A stretch of 17,237 bases of DNA. Source: Ilumatobacter sp. (lineage in GTDB: Bacteria > Actinomycetota > Acidimicrobiia > Acidimicrobiales > Ilumatobacteraceae). The stretch is from assembly GCA_018666235.1 (NCBI GenBank), contig JABJAB010000061.1, positions 1-17,237 of the forward strand, in the 5' to 3' direction. The translations under genes were made by a program, and so were the position numbers. Shown piece after piece: positions 7,097-13,891 of the stretch; position 1 is the stretch's first letter; the number at the start of each line of letters is the position of its first letter. Below the pieces are notes generated by a model. The model searched no databases and was not told the DNA's origin. It was given only the letters and a program-made list of their open reading frames with translations.

Positions 7097-8488
7097 ATGG
7101 TGACCGCTGCACCGCACGACCCGATCGGTGAGAGCCTGCGCGCGTTCGTTGGTGAGTTGCTCAGCAATTCGGTTGTCGAACTCGTCCACACGCCGGTCGG
7201 CGCCGACCCGGCGTTTCGGCTTGACGAGTCGCCTGACACGGTGGTCGCGTCGGCGTCCGCAGAAATTGTTCCCGGTTGGATCACCACGCTGGCGGTGGGC
7301 TTCGGCGCTCGGTCGACGTCGGAGGTTGAGTCGGTGCCCGACGCGTTGCTCGCGCTTCCCGGCGCGGCATTGTCTGCTGGGGCCCGATTCGCGTCTGCTG
7401 GAGGCTTTCCGCTGAGTCCGGCGTTTGAACGTGCCCTGCGCGACACGGTCATCGTCGAACTCCTCACCCATCACCAGGTTGCAGCCCAGACTTCAACCAA
7501 CGAAGGACACGACGACAGCGTCAGCAACACGACTGTTCCGTGTGCGAGCCCGACACTGTTGGCTGACACGCTTGAGTACCTCATCGAGTTGAGCGGCACG
7601 CGTGTCGAGGCGCACAACCTGACCCACGGTGTCGTGATCACCGACGCGATTGCTCACGAGCCTCGACTGCGCGTGCCGTACCCGTCAGGGCTGCGCGACG
7701 CCAAGCGCAGCCCACTGTTGTTCGATGGACAACGTTCCGTGTTGATTATTGACCGCGCGGGTCGGGCCCGCACGGAATTGCAGGCGCACCGGCTCGACCG
7801 GCTGCACCCGAGCAGCGCGCCGCTCCTGCCCGTCGAGCGTGAATTCGTCGACAGTGGCTCGCTCGTTGCGTTGGCCACTCGGCAGTTGGGCGGGATCGGT
7901 TTCTTCCTGCGCGAGGACCGCAGCATCTGGACGTTCGTCGACGGTCAACCGCTCGTCATTCGACGCGGCGCACACTGGACGGCCTTCCCCCTCTGGCTCG
8001 CTCGGGCGATCGGCACCAAGATCGGTGGAGGCGCGGCGGTCGAGTTGATCGTCGGCGCTGCCATGCTCGTATCGGTCAAGACCGGTGGGGCGATCTTTGC
8101 GATCGTCGATGACGCGACTGCCCTTGATGAGGTCGTTGCCGCGAAGGATCGATTCGATCGTCGTAATGATCTTGACGATGACGACGATCTCCGACCCGAG
8201 ACCAAGTTGCATCACCTCATCGATGCGGGAGACCTCGATACGCAGACGTTGGCGCGGCTTGCCGAGCTTGATGGAGCGACGGTGCTCGATCGAGATGGCC
8301 GGCTCTTGACCTACGGGGCAATTATCGCAAGTTCAGACAGCCAGCATGAAGGGGCTCGCACCGCAGCGGCGAAGTCGCTGTCCAATCAGGCGCTGGTGGT
8401 GCTCAAGGTGTCCGAGGATGGCGACATCACCGTTTTCAGTGACGGCGCGGTTGTCGCAACATTGTTGCCGTCTGGTCTTGGCCGCTGA
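7097..8488 (+). CDS. DisA_N-like (diadenylate cyclase fold) protein with degenerate RHR motif
   Basis: This 463-aa protein shows no signal peptide or clear membrane segment. Its C-terminal part (about 322-457) follows the DisA/CdaA nucleotidyltransferase fold. KTGGAIFAIVDD (328-339) aligns with the TGALIVLG strand, and LDGATVLDRDG (391-401) retains the catalytic DGA. GARTAAAKSL (419-428) occupies the place of GTRHRxAxxA, followed by VVLKVSEDGDITVFSDG. The RHR motif needed for ATP binding reads R421-T422-A423, so only the first Arg remains. Diadenylate cyclase activity is therefore doubtful and a nucleotide-sensing role is plausible. The middle region contains VPYPSGLRDAKRSPLLFDGQRSVLIIDRAGRA (193-224) and RSIWTFVDGQPLVIRRGAHW, and looks like a further alpha/beta domain pair that I cannot name. 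It may be co-transcribed with the two-component system 21 nt upstream. Confidence 0.7.
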   Translation: MVTAAPHDPIGESLRAFVGELLSNSVVELVHTPVGADPAFRLDESPDTVVASASAEIVPGWITTLAVGFGARSTSEVESVPDALLALPGAALSAGARFASAGGFPLSPAFERALRDTVIVELLTHHQVAAQTSTNEGHDDSVSNTTVPCASPTLLADTLEYLIELSGTRVEAHNLTHGVVITDAIAHEPRLRVPYPSGLRDAKRSPLLFDGQRSVLIIDRAGRARTELQAHRLDRLHPSSAPLLPVEREFVDSGSLVALATRQLGGIGFFLREDRSIWTFVDGQPLVIRRGAHWTAFPLWLARAIGTKIGGGAAVELIVGAAMLVSVKTGGAIFAIVDDATALDEVVAAKDRFDRRNDLDDDDDLRPETKLHHLIDAGDLDTQTLARLAELDGATVLDRDGRLLTYGAIIASSDSQHEGARTAAAKSLSNQALVVLKVSEDGDITVFSDGAVVATLLPSGLGR

Positions 8489-8489
8489 A

Positions 8490-8506
8490 CAGCGTCAGTC
8501 ACGCTG
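8490..8506. terminator. Hairpin between convergent genes
   Basis: CAGCGT (8490-8495) and ACGCTG (8501-8506) form a perfect 6-bp stem with a 5-nt loop in the 29-bp gap between two convergent stop codons. It could serve both directions. There is no U tract, so its strength is uncertain. Confidence 0.45.
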
Positions 8507-8517
8507 CAGTGAGCTGG

Positions 8518-9051
8518 CTACGCGTCGCGGAGCGCGGTGAGTAACTCGTCAACGCCCGGACGTGCATCGGGCGTCGCCGGGAGGATGAGCTTGGCAATCG
8601 TGCCATCTGGCGCAACGACGACGTCGGCGCCGAGCTGTTGGGTGTCTTCGTGAGTGCGACGAAGCCTTCGCCCCGAGCGCAGCAGTGATCCGTACATTCT
8701 GAGTGTGCCGAGCGACCACACCTGACGACGGGTGCCTCGCTCGACGCCGAGCGCCTGATACAGCAGCCGATCAACATCGGACACGACCGGGAACGGCACA
8801 CCAAGGTGTTCGACGTACGAGGGCAGTCGTGCTGGATCGGTGAAGGTCACGACCGCGATCTCAGCGTCTCCGAATTCATCGAGTCGCTCGCGCACGGCGA
8901 GGACGTGTTCCTGACACGGCAGTCAATTCAGGTGACGGTGCAGGATCAGCACGAGGGGAACGCCCCGCACACGATGATCGCTGGTGTTCCAGGATCCCGA
9001 TGCAGACACGAGGTCGAGACTCGGGAGGAGATCGCCTTCGCGCAGGGTCAT
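8518..9051 (-). CDS. PRXL2/AhpC-TSA-like redox selenoprotein (UxxC), TGA at 8923-8925 read as Sec
   Basis: Reading the minus strand from ATG 9051 gives 177 residues if the single in-frame TGA at codon 43 is decoded. The context is LILHRHLN-U-LPCQEHVLAVRERL, so the TGA replaces the first Cys of a thioredoxin-fold CxxC (U43, C46). Downstream sequence stays in family: GVPFPVVSDVDRLLYQALGV, then VVVAPDGTIAKLIL. This matches the peroxiredoxin-like PRXL2/AhpC-TSA_2 group, of which the SelL selenoproteins are relatives. These are thiol/selenol oxidoreductases with unsettled substrates. The upstream 42 codons also read as coding, with EGDLLPSLDLVSASG typical of a Prx N-terminus. A TACGGT box 6 nt before the ATG supports this start. 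A hairpin just after the UGA resembles a bacterial SECIS. A sequencing error or a pseudogene is the main alternative. A default annotation would wrongly start at GTG 8895. Confidence 0.78.
8883..8904 (-). promoter_or_regulatory. Candidate bacterial SECIS hairpin
   Basis: In the mRNA, GUC plus CUCGC pair with GCGAG plus GAC, with one bulged C on the 3' side and the 5-nt apical loop CGUGC. This gives 8 Watson-Crick pairs. The loop starts 26 nt after the UGA, within the roughly 16-37 nt used by bacterial SECIS search models, and carries a G in its first two positions as SelB recognition usually requires. The structure lies inside the coding region, as in bacterial selenoprotein genes. Competing small hairpins exist. 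Confidence 0.55.
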
Positions 9052-9057
9052 ACGTTG

Positions 9058-9063
9058 ACCGTA
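9058..9063 (-). promoter_or_regulatory. Candidate -10 box, leaderless selenoprotein mRNA
   Basis: TACGGT lies exactly 6 nt before the ATG at 9051, the same hexamer and spacing as at the DM13 gene. There is no Shine-Dalgarno and no convincing -35. It supports the long start of the redox gene. Confidence 0.4.
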
Positions 9064-9090
9064 GATGTTGGGGAGCGTTGATGCTGGTGG

Positions 9091-10239
9091 TCAGACTTCG
9101 AGCTGACGCGCCAAGGATTCGACTGACTCGATGAACTCTTCGATCATCTCAATGACCACCTGACCGGAGGTCTTCGACTGGTTCATCGTCCCGACGATCT
9201 GGCCGACGAAGTAGTTTGCCAGCTTCTCGGCACCCGAGCCCTTGGTGTGCGCGGCCCGGGCGATGCGCTTTTGGGCCTCGGTGGTCAGAATCGGTTGCAG
9301 CGGCATACCGAGCGGGTCAGGGCGGTCGTCGCGGTCCCATTCTTCGGTCCAGGCGGACTTGAGCATTCGAGCGTGCTTGCCGGTGAGCGAGCGAGAACGG
9401 ATGGTGTCAGCCGAGGTTGCCGCAAGGAACTTTTCCTTCACGACCGGATGTGTTTCGGCTTCTTCTGTCGTCAACCAAACCGAACCGCACCACACGCCCT
9501 GCGCGCCGAGCGCCATTGCGGCGGCCATTTGACGTCCACGCCCGATGCCGCCAGCTCCGAGCACGGGGATGTTGACCGCGTCGACGATCTCGGGGATGAG
9601 GACCATCGAGCCGATTTCACCGGTGTGGCCACCGGCCTCGGAACCCTGGGCGATGATGATGTCGACGCCTGCTGCTTGATGTCGCTCCGCGTGTTGGGGT
9701 CGTCCGGCGAGGGCTCCGATCAGCTTGCCTTCCTCCTTGCAACGGTCGATCAAGAACCCGGGCGGCGGTCCGAGCGCGTTGGCGATGAAGGACGCGTTGC
9801 TGGCGAGGGCGACTTCGAGCTGTGGCAGAGCGGCATTCGCACTGAAGGGAGCGTTGCCGTCGTGGCCTCCGACGGCGGTGTTGGATCGGGTCGTCGTGTC
9901 GTCGGCGGGGAGTTCCGGTACGTCGTAACGCTCGAGAATCTCGTCGATGAACGCACGATGCGTGTCGGGAATCAGCTGGGCGATGTCGTCGAGGGTGTAA
10001 CCGCCGTCTTCGTCGCCCGCGTACTTCGCGGGGACGATCAGATCGACACCGTAGGGACGGCCGCCGACCTCGTTCTCGATCCAGGCGAGGTCGGTCTCGA
10101 GGGCCTGCGGCGAGTGCGCCACGGCCCCGAGTACTCCGAGCCCTCCAGCCTTCGTCACGGCTGCGACCACGTCGCGGCAATGGCTGAAGGCAAAGATCGG
10201 GAACTCGATGTTGAGCATGTCGGTGGCAGCTGTCTGCAT
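9091..10239 (-). CDS. Nitronate monooxygenase family FMN enzyme (2-nitropropane dioxygenase-like)
   Basis: From ATG 10239 the protein is 382 aa, a usual length. It has the TIM-barrel pattern of the NMO/FabK group: FPIFAFSHCRDVVAAVTKAGGLGVLG at the N-terminus, AQGSEAGGH (197-205) with the likely active-site His205, and the FMN phosphate-binding GAGGIG (228-233). MALGAQGVWCGSVWLTTEEA follows. Members oxidise alkyl nitronates such as propionate-3-nitronate, while relatives are FabK enoyl-ACP reductases or uncharacterised oxidoreductases. An additional Asp/Thr/Asn-rich loop lies at about 110-132. The frame continues open to 10449, but the extra 70 residues are low-complexity and overlap the divergent gene, so they are rejected. 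The redox gene follows after 39 nt on the same strand. Confidence 0.85.
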   Translation of the reverse strand: MQTAATDMLNIEFPIFAFSHCRDVVAAVTKAGGLGVLGAVAHSPQALETDLAWIENEVGGRPYGVDLIVPAKYAGDEDGGYTLDDIAQLIPDTHRAFIDEILERYDVPELPADDTTTRSNTAVGGHDGNAPFSANAALPQLEVALASNASFIANALGPPPGFLIDRCKEEGKLIGALAGRPQHAERHQAAGVDIIIAQGSEAGGHTGEIGSMVLIPEIVDAVNIPVLGAGGIGRGRQMAAAMALGAQGVWCGSVWLTTEEAETHPVVKEKFLAATSADTIRSRSLTGKHARMLKSAWTEEWDRDDRPDPLGMPLQPILTTEAQKRIARAAHTKGSGAEKLANYFVGQIVGTMNQSKTSGQVVIEMIEEFIESVESLARQLEV

Positions 10240-10328
10240 CGCGCCATCTTGTCGCGTGGCGCCACGTCGCCGAGAAGCAGAGTCAGGCTGTGTCGCCGCG
10301 CCGCTTGCCTTTCTGTCAGCATCAGCAG
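10240..10328. promoter_or_regulatory. Divergent promoter region with 12-bp palindrome
   Basis: These 89 bases lie between two divergent start codons and should contain both promoters. A perfect palindrome, CGTGGCGCCACG, is at 10255-10266. No clear -10/-35 pair is visible; CAGCAT (10317-10322) 6 nt before ATG 10329 is a poor -10 candidate. Confidence 0.35.
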
Positions 10329-10994
10329 ATGCCACGACTGCACCAGGTGTCCCGCGAGGAGAACGATTCGCCGCTCGTCGAGACGATGTACGGCCTGTTG
10401 TTCGGCGACCGGGACCCGGTCGCCGAACCGGGAACGGCGACGGGCACACCGGGCGATTGGTGGAGCGTTTTCGCCAATGACCACGCAGTGTTCGAGCACG
10501 CGGTGCAGGGATTCGGCGTGTATCGAGGCGCCAAGCTCGATCCGGTCCTGCGCGAACTCGGTCAGACCCGGGCCGGGTGGTTGGTCGGCAGTCAATTCGT
10601 CTACTCCCAGCACTGCAAATCGCTTCGGGGCCTTGGTGTGTCGGAGAACAGGATTGCCGCCGTCGCCGTGGGTGCCGCAGCGCCGGTCTGGAACGACCTC
10701 GAACGGTTGGTGCTCGGATACGCCGACTGCCTGATCACCGGGATGGGCCGAGTTCCCGACGAGATTTTCGATGGGCTTCGAGCAGCGTTGCCGGACGACG
10801 AACTGCTCGAGCTGACCTACATCACCACGCTCTATGCGCAGCATGCCGTGATGTCCAAGGCGTTGCGAACCGAGTTCGACGATGTCGACGAACGCATCGT
10901 GGAGGTCGACGCACCACTGGACTTTGATGCTCGTGACATCGTCCGCGACATCAGCCTGCCGTCTGCCGGCAACGACGAAGGAGGCGCCCGATGA
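10329..10994 (+). CDS. Carboxymuconolactone decarboxylase (AhpD-like) family protein
   Basis: This 221-aa protein is largely helical. The CMD core is about residues 48-185: LRELGQTRAGWLVGSQFVYSQHCKSLRGLGVSENRIAAV matches the family's helix-H-helix signature, with H95 at the conserved position. The CxxC pair of AhpD peroxidases is absent (C96 stands alone beside the His), so peroxidase activity of the AhpD type is unlikely. A decarboxylase or unknown role is left. ATG 10329 is preferred over an ATG 39 nt upstream because the upstream residues look non-conserved. The TGA at its end overlaps the ATG of the dehydrogenase gene (ATGA), indicating a two-gene operon. The substrate is unknown. Confidence 0.82.
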   Translation: MPRLHQVSREENDSPLVETMYGLLFGDRDPVAEPGTATGTPGDWWSVFANDHAVFEHAVQGFGVYRGAKLDPVLRELGQTRAGWLVGSQFVYSQHCKSLRGLGVSENRIAAVAVGAAAPVWNDLERLVLGYADCLITGMGRVPDEIFDGLRAALPDDELLELTYITTLYAQHAVMSKALRTEFDDVDERIVEVDAPLDFDARDIVRDISLPSAGNDEGGAR

Positions 10995-11941
10995 GCGAGG
11001 TGCTGTTCTGTACCGACACGTTCTGGGCTGATTTCGGTGATCGGGTCCGGGAGATTGCTCCCGACATCGAGACGGTTCTGCTTGAGGGTGATGCGCCCGT
11101 CAGCGACGCTGACATCGAGCGCATCACGATTGCCCAGTTCTCTCACGATGCATGGCCCGAACGTGCGGGTCACTGGTTCGGCGTCGCGATGCGAGCGCCC
11201 AACCTGCGTTGGCTCCACTCGATGTCGGCCGGCGTTGACAGTCCGGTGTTTGCGACGTTTCTGGAGCGCGGGGTCCGACTGTCGAATTCGTCCGGCGCGA
11301 GCTCGGCACCGATTGCGCGTACGGTCATGATGTACCTGCTGGCGTTGGCCCGCGATCTGCCCCGCATGATGCGGGCGCAGTCCCGCGCCGAGTGGGAATG
11401 GGCGCGTTGGAATGAACTCGAGGGGCAGCACGTGGCCGTGCTCGGTTGGGGTCCGATTGGTCAGGAAGTCGCCCGGCTCGCCAATGAGTTCGGGATGCGT
11501 CCAACGATCGTGCGGCGCGCGGCGCAGGGCGACGAGCCGTACCCGACACGCCCGCTGTCAGAACTGGTCGATGTCGTGGCGGGAGTCGACGCCGTCGTCG
11601 TTGCGCTACCGCTCACTGACGACACCCGCGGTTTGATTTCGGCGGACGTCCTCAGATCGATGCAGCCGCACGCGTTCTTCGTCAACGTGGGCCGTGGCGA
11701 GCTCGTCGATCAGGCCGCGCTCATTGCAGCACTGACGGCTGGAGACATTGGCGGCGCAGGTCTCGATGTGACCGACCCGGAGCCACTGCCGTCTGACAAT
11801 CCGCTGTGGGGCCTTCCCAATGTGATTCTCACGCCACACAATTCGGGCAGCACCGACGGAACTGGGCGTCGCGCGAACGAACGATTCGTCGCCAATCTCA
11901 CGGCATGGGTGGCCGACGAATCGCTGGTCTCAGAGATTTAG
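10991..11941 (+). CDS. D-isomer-specific 2-hydroxyacid dehydrogenase
   Basis: This 316-aa protein has an N-terminal catalytic lobe (about 1-100) and an NAD(P)-binding lobe (about 100-285). The Rossmann motif reads GWGPIG (152-157). Catalytic residues are R235 in VNVGRGELVD, E264 in DVTDPEPLP and H283 in LTPHNSG, all at expected positions. Such enzymes reduce 2-oxoacids to D-2-hydroxyacids or the reverse. The N-terminal lobe includes LRWLHSMSAGVDS, the substrate-loop pattern of the glyoxylate/hydroxypyruvate-type members. It starts inside the stop of the CMD-family gene (ATGA overlap) and its TAG stop overlaps the TAA stop of the convergent oxygenase gene. The true substrate is not determined by sequence. 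Confidence 0.9.
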   Translation: MSEVLFCTDTFWADFGDRVREIAPDIETVLLEGDAPVSDADIERITIAQFSHDAWPERAGHWFGVAMRAPNLRWLHSMSAGVDSPVFATFLERGVRLSNSSGASSAPIARTVMMYLLALARDLPRMMRAQSRAEWEWARWNELEGQHVAVLGWGPIGQEVARLANEFGMRPTIVRRAAQGDEPYPTRPLSELVDVVAGVDAVVVALPLTDDTRGLISADVLRSMQPHAFFVNVGRGELVDQAALIAALTAGDIGGAGLDVTDPEPLPSDNPLWGLPNVILTPHNSGSTDGTGRRANERFVANLTAWVADESLVSEI

Positions 11942-12912
11942 AGCTGTCGATCGCCAACGGTGCTCGTGCCCGCAGACGGCTCATGCTGTTTTGGTCCGAT
12001 CAGTCGGGCGGCAAGGTGTTCGGCGACGGTGACGGGTGAGTAGCGCGTCTCGGCGTGTCGGAATGCCCGAAGCGGTTCGACGCTGACGTCGAGGTCCGGA
12101 TAGTGGAAGTACGCGACCGATCGACGCAGCGCTGGGTCGGTGCCGTCGCCGCGCAGTGGCACGCGATGGACTGTGGACGGCCAGGCATCGTCGGTCCAGA
12201 TCGCGAGGAGGTCACCGACGTTGAGGAGGAGCGTGCCCGGGTCGGGGATGACCGATTTCCAGCGCTCGCCGGGCGCGGCTCCGCTGGTGAGGATCTCGAG
12301 GCCAGGCACCGGATCGGCGCGCAGAATGGTGAACGTGGTGTAGTCGCTGTGTGCGCCCATCCGCTTCTGGCCGGGTACCGGCGCAACTTCGTCCGAGCGG
12401 CGCTCATAACGGATGCACGCCATCGTGTCGGGTCCAGCCATCGATCGTTGAGCAAGGTCAGGAATGGCGATGATCTCGCCGAAGATCGCGTCGAGTCGTG
12501 CCGACAGTGCAGCCATCTCCAACAGGTAGCGCTGTGCGACAGCGACAAATTCGGGGGCCTCGGTGGGCCATGGAGTCTGTTGGATGAGGCGATCGGTTCC
12601 AGCGCGATCGTCGTGGCCGGAGTTGAACGACTCGAAGAGGTCGGGTGGGCTCGCTTCACCGAGCGAGTACGACAGTGCTTCACTCCCACGCTGCCGGTAT
12701 CCGCGGTTGGCGGCGGCGTCGTCAACGACGTATCGCGCCTTGACGTTGGTGGAGAGTGCAAAGAACTCGTCCATTCCGGACCACAGCCCGTCCGCGATCT
12801 CGTCGGACAATCCATGTCCGACGAGTTGGACGAAGCCATCTTTACGGAGTGCAGTATCGAGTCGTGTCGGCGCGTCCGCGCTGCTCAGGTCTACCGTGTC
12901 GATCGTTCCCAC
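11938..12912 (-). CDS. Isopenicillin-N-synthase-family 2OG-Fe(II) oxygenase
   Basis: From GTG 12912 the protein is 324 aa. It has the DIOX_N region (about 3-110), including GFVQLVGHGL and a RGYRQRGSEALSY patch, then the double-stranded beta-helix core. Iron ligands are H188 and D190 in MGAHSDYTTFTIL and H249 in STVHRVP. The R264-S265 pair in RRSVAYF is the R-x-S-like 2-oxoglutarate or substrate-binding motif. Relatives hydroxylate or desaturate diverse small molecules and include uncharacterised bacterial enzymes, so no substrate is claimed. GTG 12912 is chosen because GTIDTVDLSS is the usual start of the family. The frame is open to ATG 13002, but that would overlap the divergent thioesterase gene. 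GTG 12936 is another possible start. Confidence 0.87.
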   Translation of the reverse strand: MGTIDTVDLSSADAPTRLDTALRKDGFVQLVGHGLSDEIADGLWSGMDEFFALSTNVKARYVVDDAAANRGYRQRGSEALSYSLGEASPPDLFESFNSGHDDRAGTDRLIQQTPWPTEAPEFVAVAQRYLLEMAALSARLDAIFGEIIAIPDLAQRSMAGPDTMACIRYERRSDEVAPVPGQKRMGAHSDYTTFTILRADPVPGLEILTSGAAPGERWKSVIPDPGTLLLNVGDLLAIWTDDAWPSTVHRVPLRGDGTDPALRRSVAYFHYPDLDVSVEPLRAFRHAETRYSPVTVAEHLAARLIGPKQHEPSAGTSTVGDRQL

Positions 12913-12989
12913 CGACCCAGCCTGCCCGGCGCGCACATCAAAGTCGCGGGAAATGCGGGGGATTGGTGATCGTGGGCGATGATGGAGCG

Positions 12990-13838
12990 ATGAGCGAGCC
13001 ATGGAATATCGCCCCGAAAATCGACGACGTCGACTTCGACGATTTGCTCGAACTTGAGCCGCATGGACCCGACACCTTCGTCGGCATCTCGGCGAAGTAC
13101 CCGTGGGGCAAGCGTCTGTTCGGAGGCCAGGTCGTCGCCCAGGCGTTGGCGGCTGCCATTGCCACCGTCGATCCAGATCGACGGGCCCACTCGCTGCACT
13201 CGTACTTCATCCGACCGGGTTCGATCACCGAGCCGATCCGTTTCGAAGTTGAACGGCTCCGTGATGGCCGCTCGTTCTGCACACGCCAGGTGGTGGCGCG
13301 CCAATCGGCTGGGGCGATCCTGAACGTCTCGGTGTCGTTCCAGGTGGATGAAGACGAGGTCGACGCGCAGATCGCTACGTTCCCCGACGACATCTTGCTG
13401 CCTGACGACCCAAGCCTCGACAACTACTCGTGGGGGAACCTCATCGACCGACGTGCGATCGACCTCCCCGGCGTCGATGGCGAACCAGGTCGCCTCGGCT
13501 ACTGGTTGCGGATTATGGCCGACCTCGACGACGACCCGGTGAAGCACACGCTCGCGATGGCGTTCCTGTCAGATGCTGCACCGTCTCGTGCTGCGCGGTC
13601 GCCGCACCCCGACTTCGACAACAACAACACCGATCGCACGAAGTTTCAGGGTGCGAGCCTTGACCATTCCGTCTGGTTCCACCGGCCGTGCCGTGCCGAT
13701 CAGTGGCACTGGTTCGACACGCGCTCGCACGGCCTCAACGGCGGCCGCGGCTTGGTGACTGGCGATGTGCTCAACATCGACGGCACGCATGTTGCGACGA
13801 TCGCCCAGGAAGTGCTCCTCCGTCGCGTCCGCGACTGA
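12990..13838 (+). CDS. tesB: Acyl-CoA thioesterase II
   Basis: This 282-aa protein is a double hot-dog fold enzyme that hydrolyses acyl-CoA to free fatty acid and CoA. The N-terminal hot dog carries RLFGGQVVAQAL and HSLHSYFIRPG. The C-terminal one carries SLDHSVWFHRP, SHGLNGGRGLVTGDV and ATIAQEVLLR, giving the Asp-Ser/Thr-Gln triad as D225, S246 and Q273. Length matches E. coli TesB (286 aa). ATG 12990 follows GGAG (12984-12987) with tight spacing. It is divergent from the oxygenase gene, and the Rrf2 gene starts 53 nt after its stop. Broad acyl-CoA specificity is typical; there is no pathway partner nearby. Confidence 0.94.
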   Translation: MSEPWNIAPKIDDVDFDDLLELEPHGPDTFVGISAKYPWGKRLFGGQVVAQALAAAIATVDPDRRAHSLHSYFIRPGSITEPIRFEVERLRDGRSFCTRQVVARQSAGAILNVSVSFQVDEDEVDAQIATFPDDILLPDDPSLDNYSWGNLIDRRAIDLPGVDGEPGRLGYWLRIMADLDDDPVKHTLAMAFLSDAAPSRAARSPHPDFDNNNTDRTKFQGASLDHSVWFHRPCRADQWHWFDTRSHGLNGGRGLVTGDVLNIDGTHVATIAQEVLLRRVRD

Positions 13839-13878
13839 GCAAGGCGGGAAACAACTTCTTTGCGGCGCAGGTGGGCGA

Positions 13879-13884
13879 TACCGT
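13879..13884 (+). promoter_or_regulatory. Candidate -10 box of the Rrf2 gene
   Basis: TACCGT fits TANNNT and ends 7 nt before ATG 13892, implying a leader of one or no bases. No Shine-Dalgarno precedes the ATG. The -35 position reads TTCTTT, a poor match. Confidence 0.4.
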
Positions 13885-13891
13885 TCCGGCA

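Noticed and set aside
8518..8895. A separate 125-aa protein starting at GTG 8895
   Set aside because: It would lack the redox motif and the first beta strand of the thioredoxin fold; coding-like sequence continues upstream through the TGA, so this is the truncated reading of the selenoprotein gene.
8904..8918. A 5-bp hairpin CGTGT/ACACG with a GG-containing loop as the SECIS
   Set aside because: Its loop lies only about 10-13 nt after the UGA, closer than known bacterial SECIS loops; the 8883-8904 hairpin fits the spacing better. It may still compete with it.
9091..9093. The NMO stop TGA as a second recoded codon, since it is in the same frame as the selenoprotein
   Set aside because: The NMO protein ends at a normal family length, and the 13 codons between this TGA and ATG 9051 look like a promoter (TACGGT) and not like a conserved linker.
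10240..10449. 70-residue N-terminal extension of the NMO-family protein
   Set aside because: Low-complexity Arg/Ala/Ser sequence that overlaps the divergent CMD-family gene; the family start is at 10239.
9247..10734. 495-codon plus-strand open frame
   Set aside because: It is antisense to the NMO gene and then runs through the start of the CMD gene in another frame; composition is Arg/Gly-rich and matches no family. It results from the lack of stops in GC-rich DNA.
12055..12969. 304-codon plus-strand open frame
   Set aside because: It lies antisense to the 2OG-Fe(II) oxygenase, whose iron-binding and 2-oxoglutarate motifs are clear.
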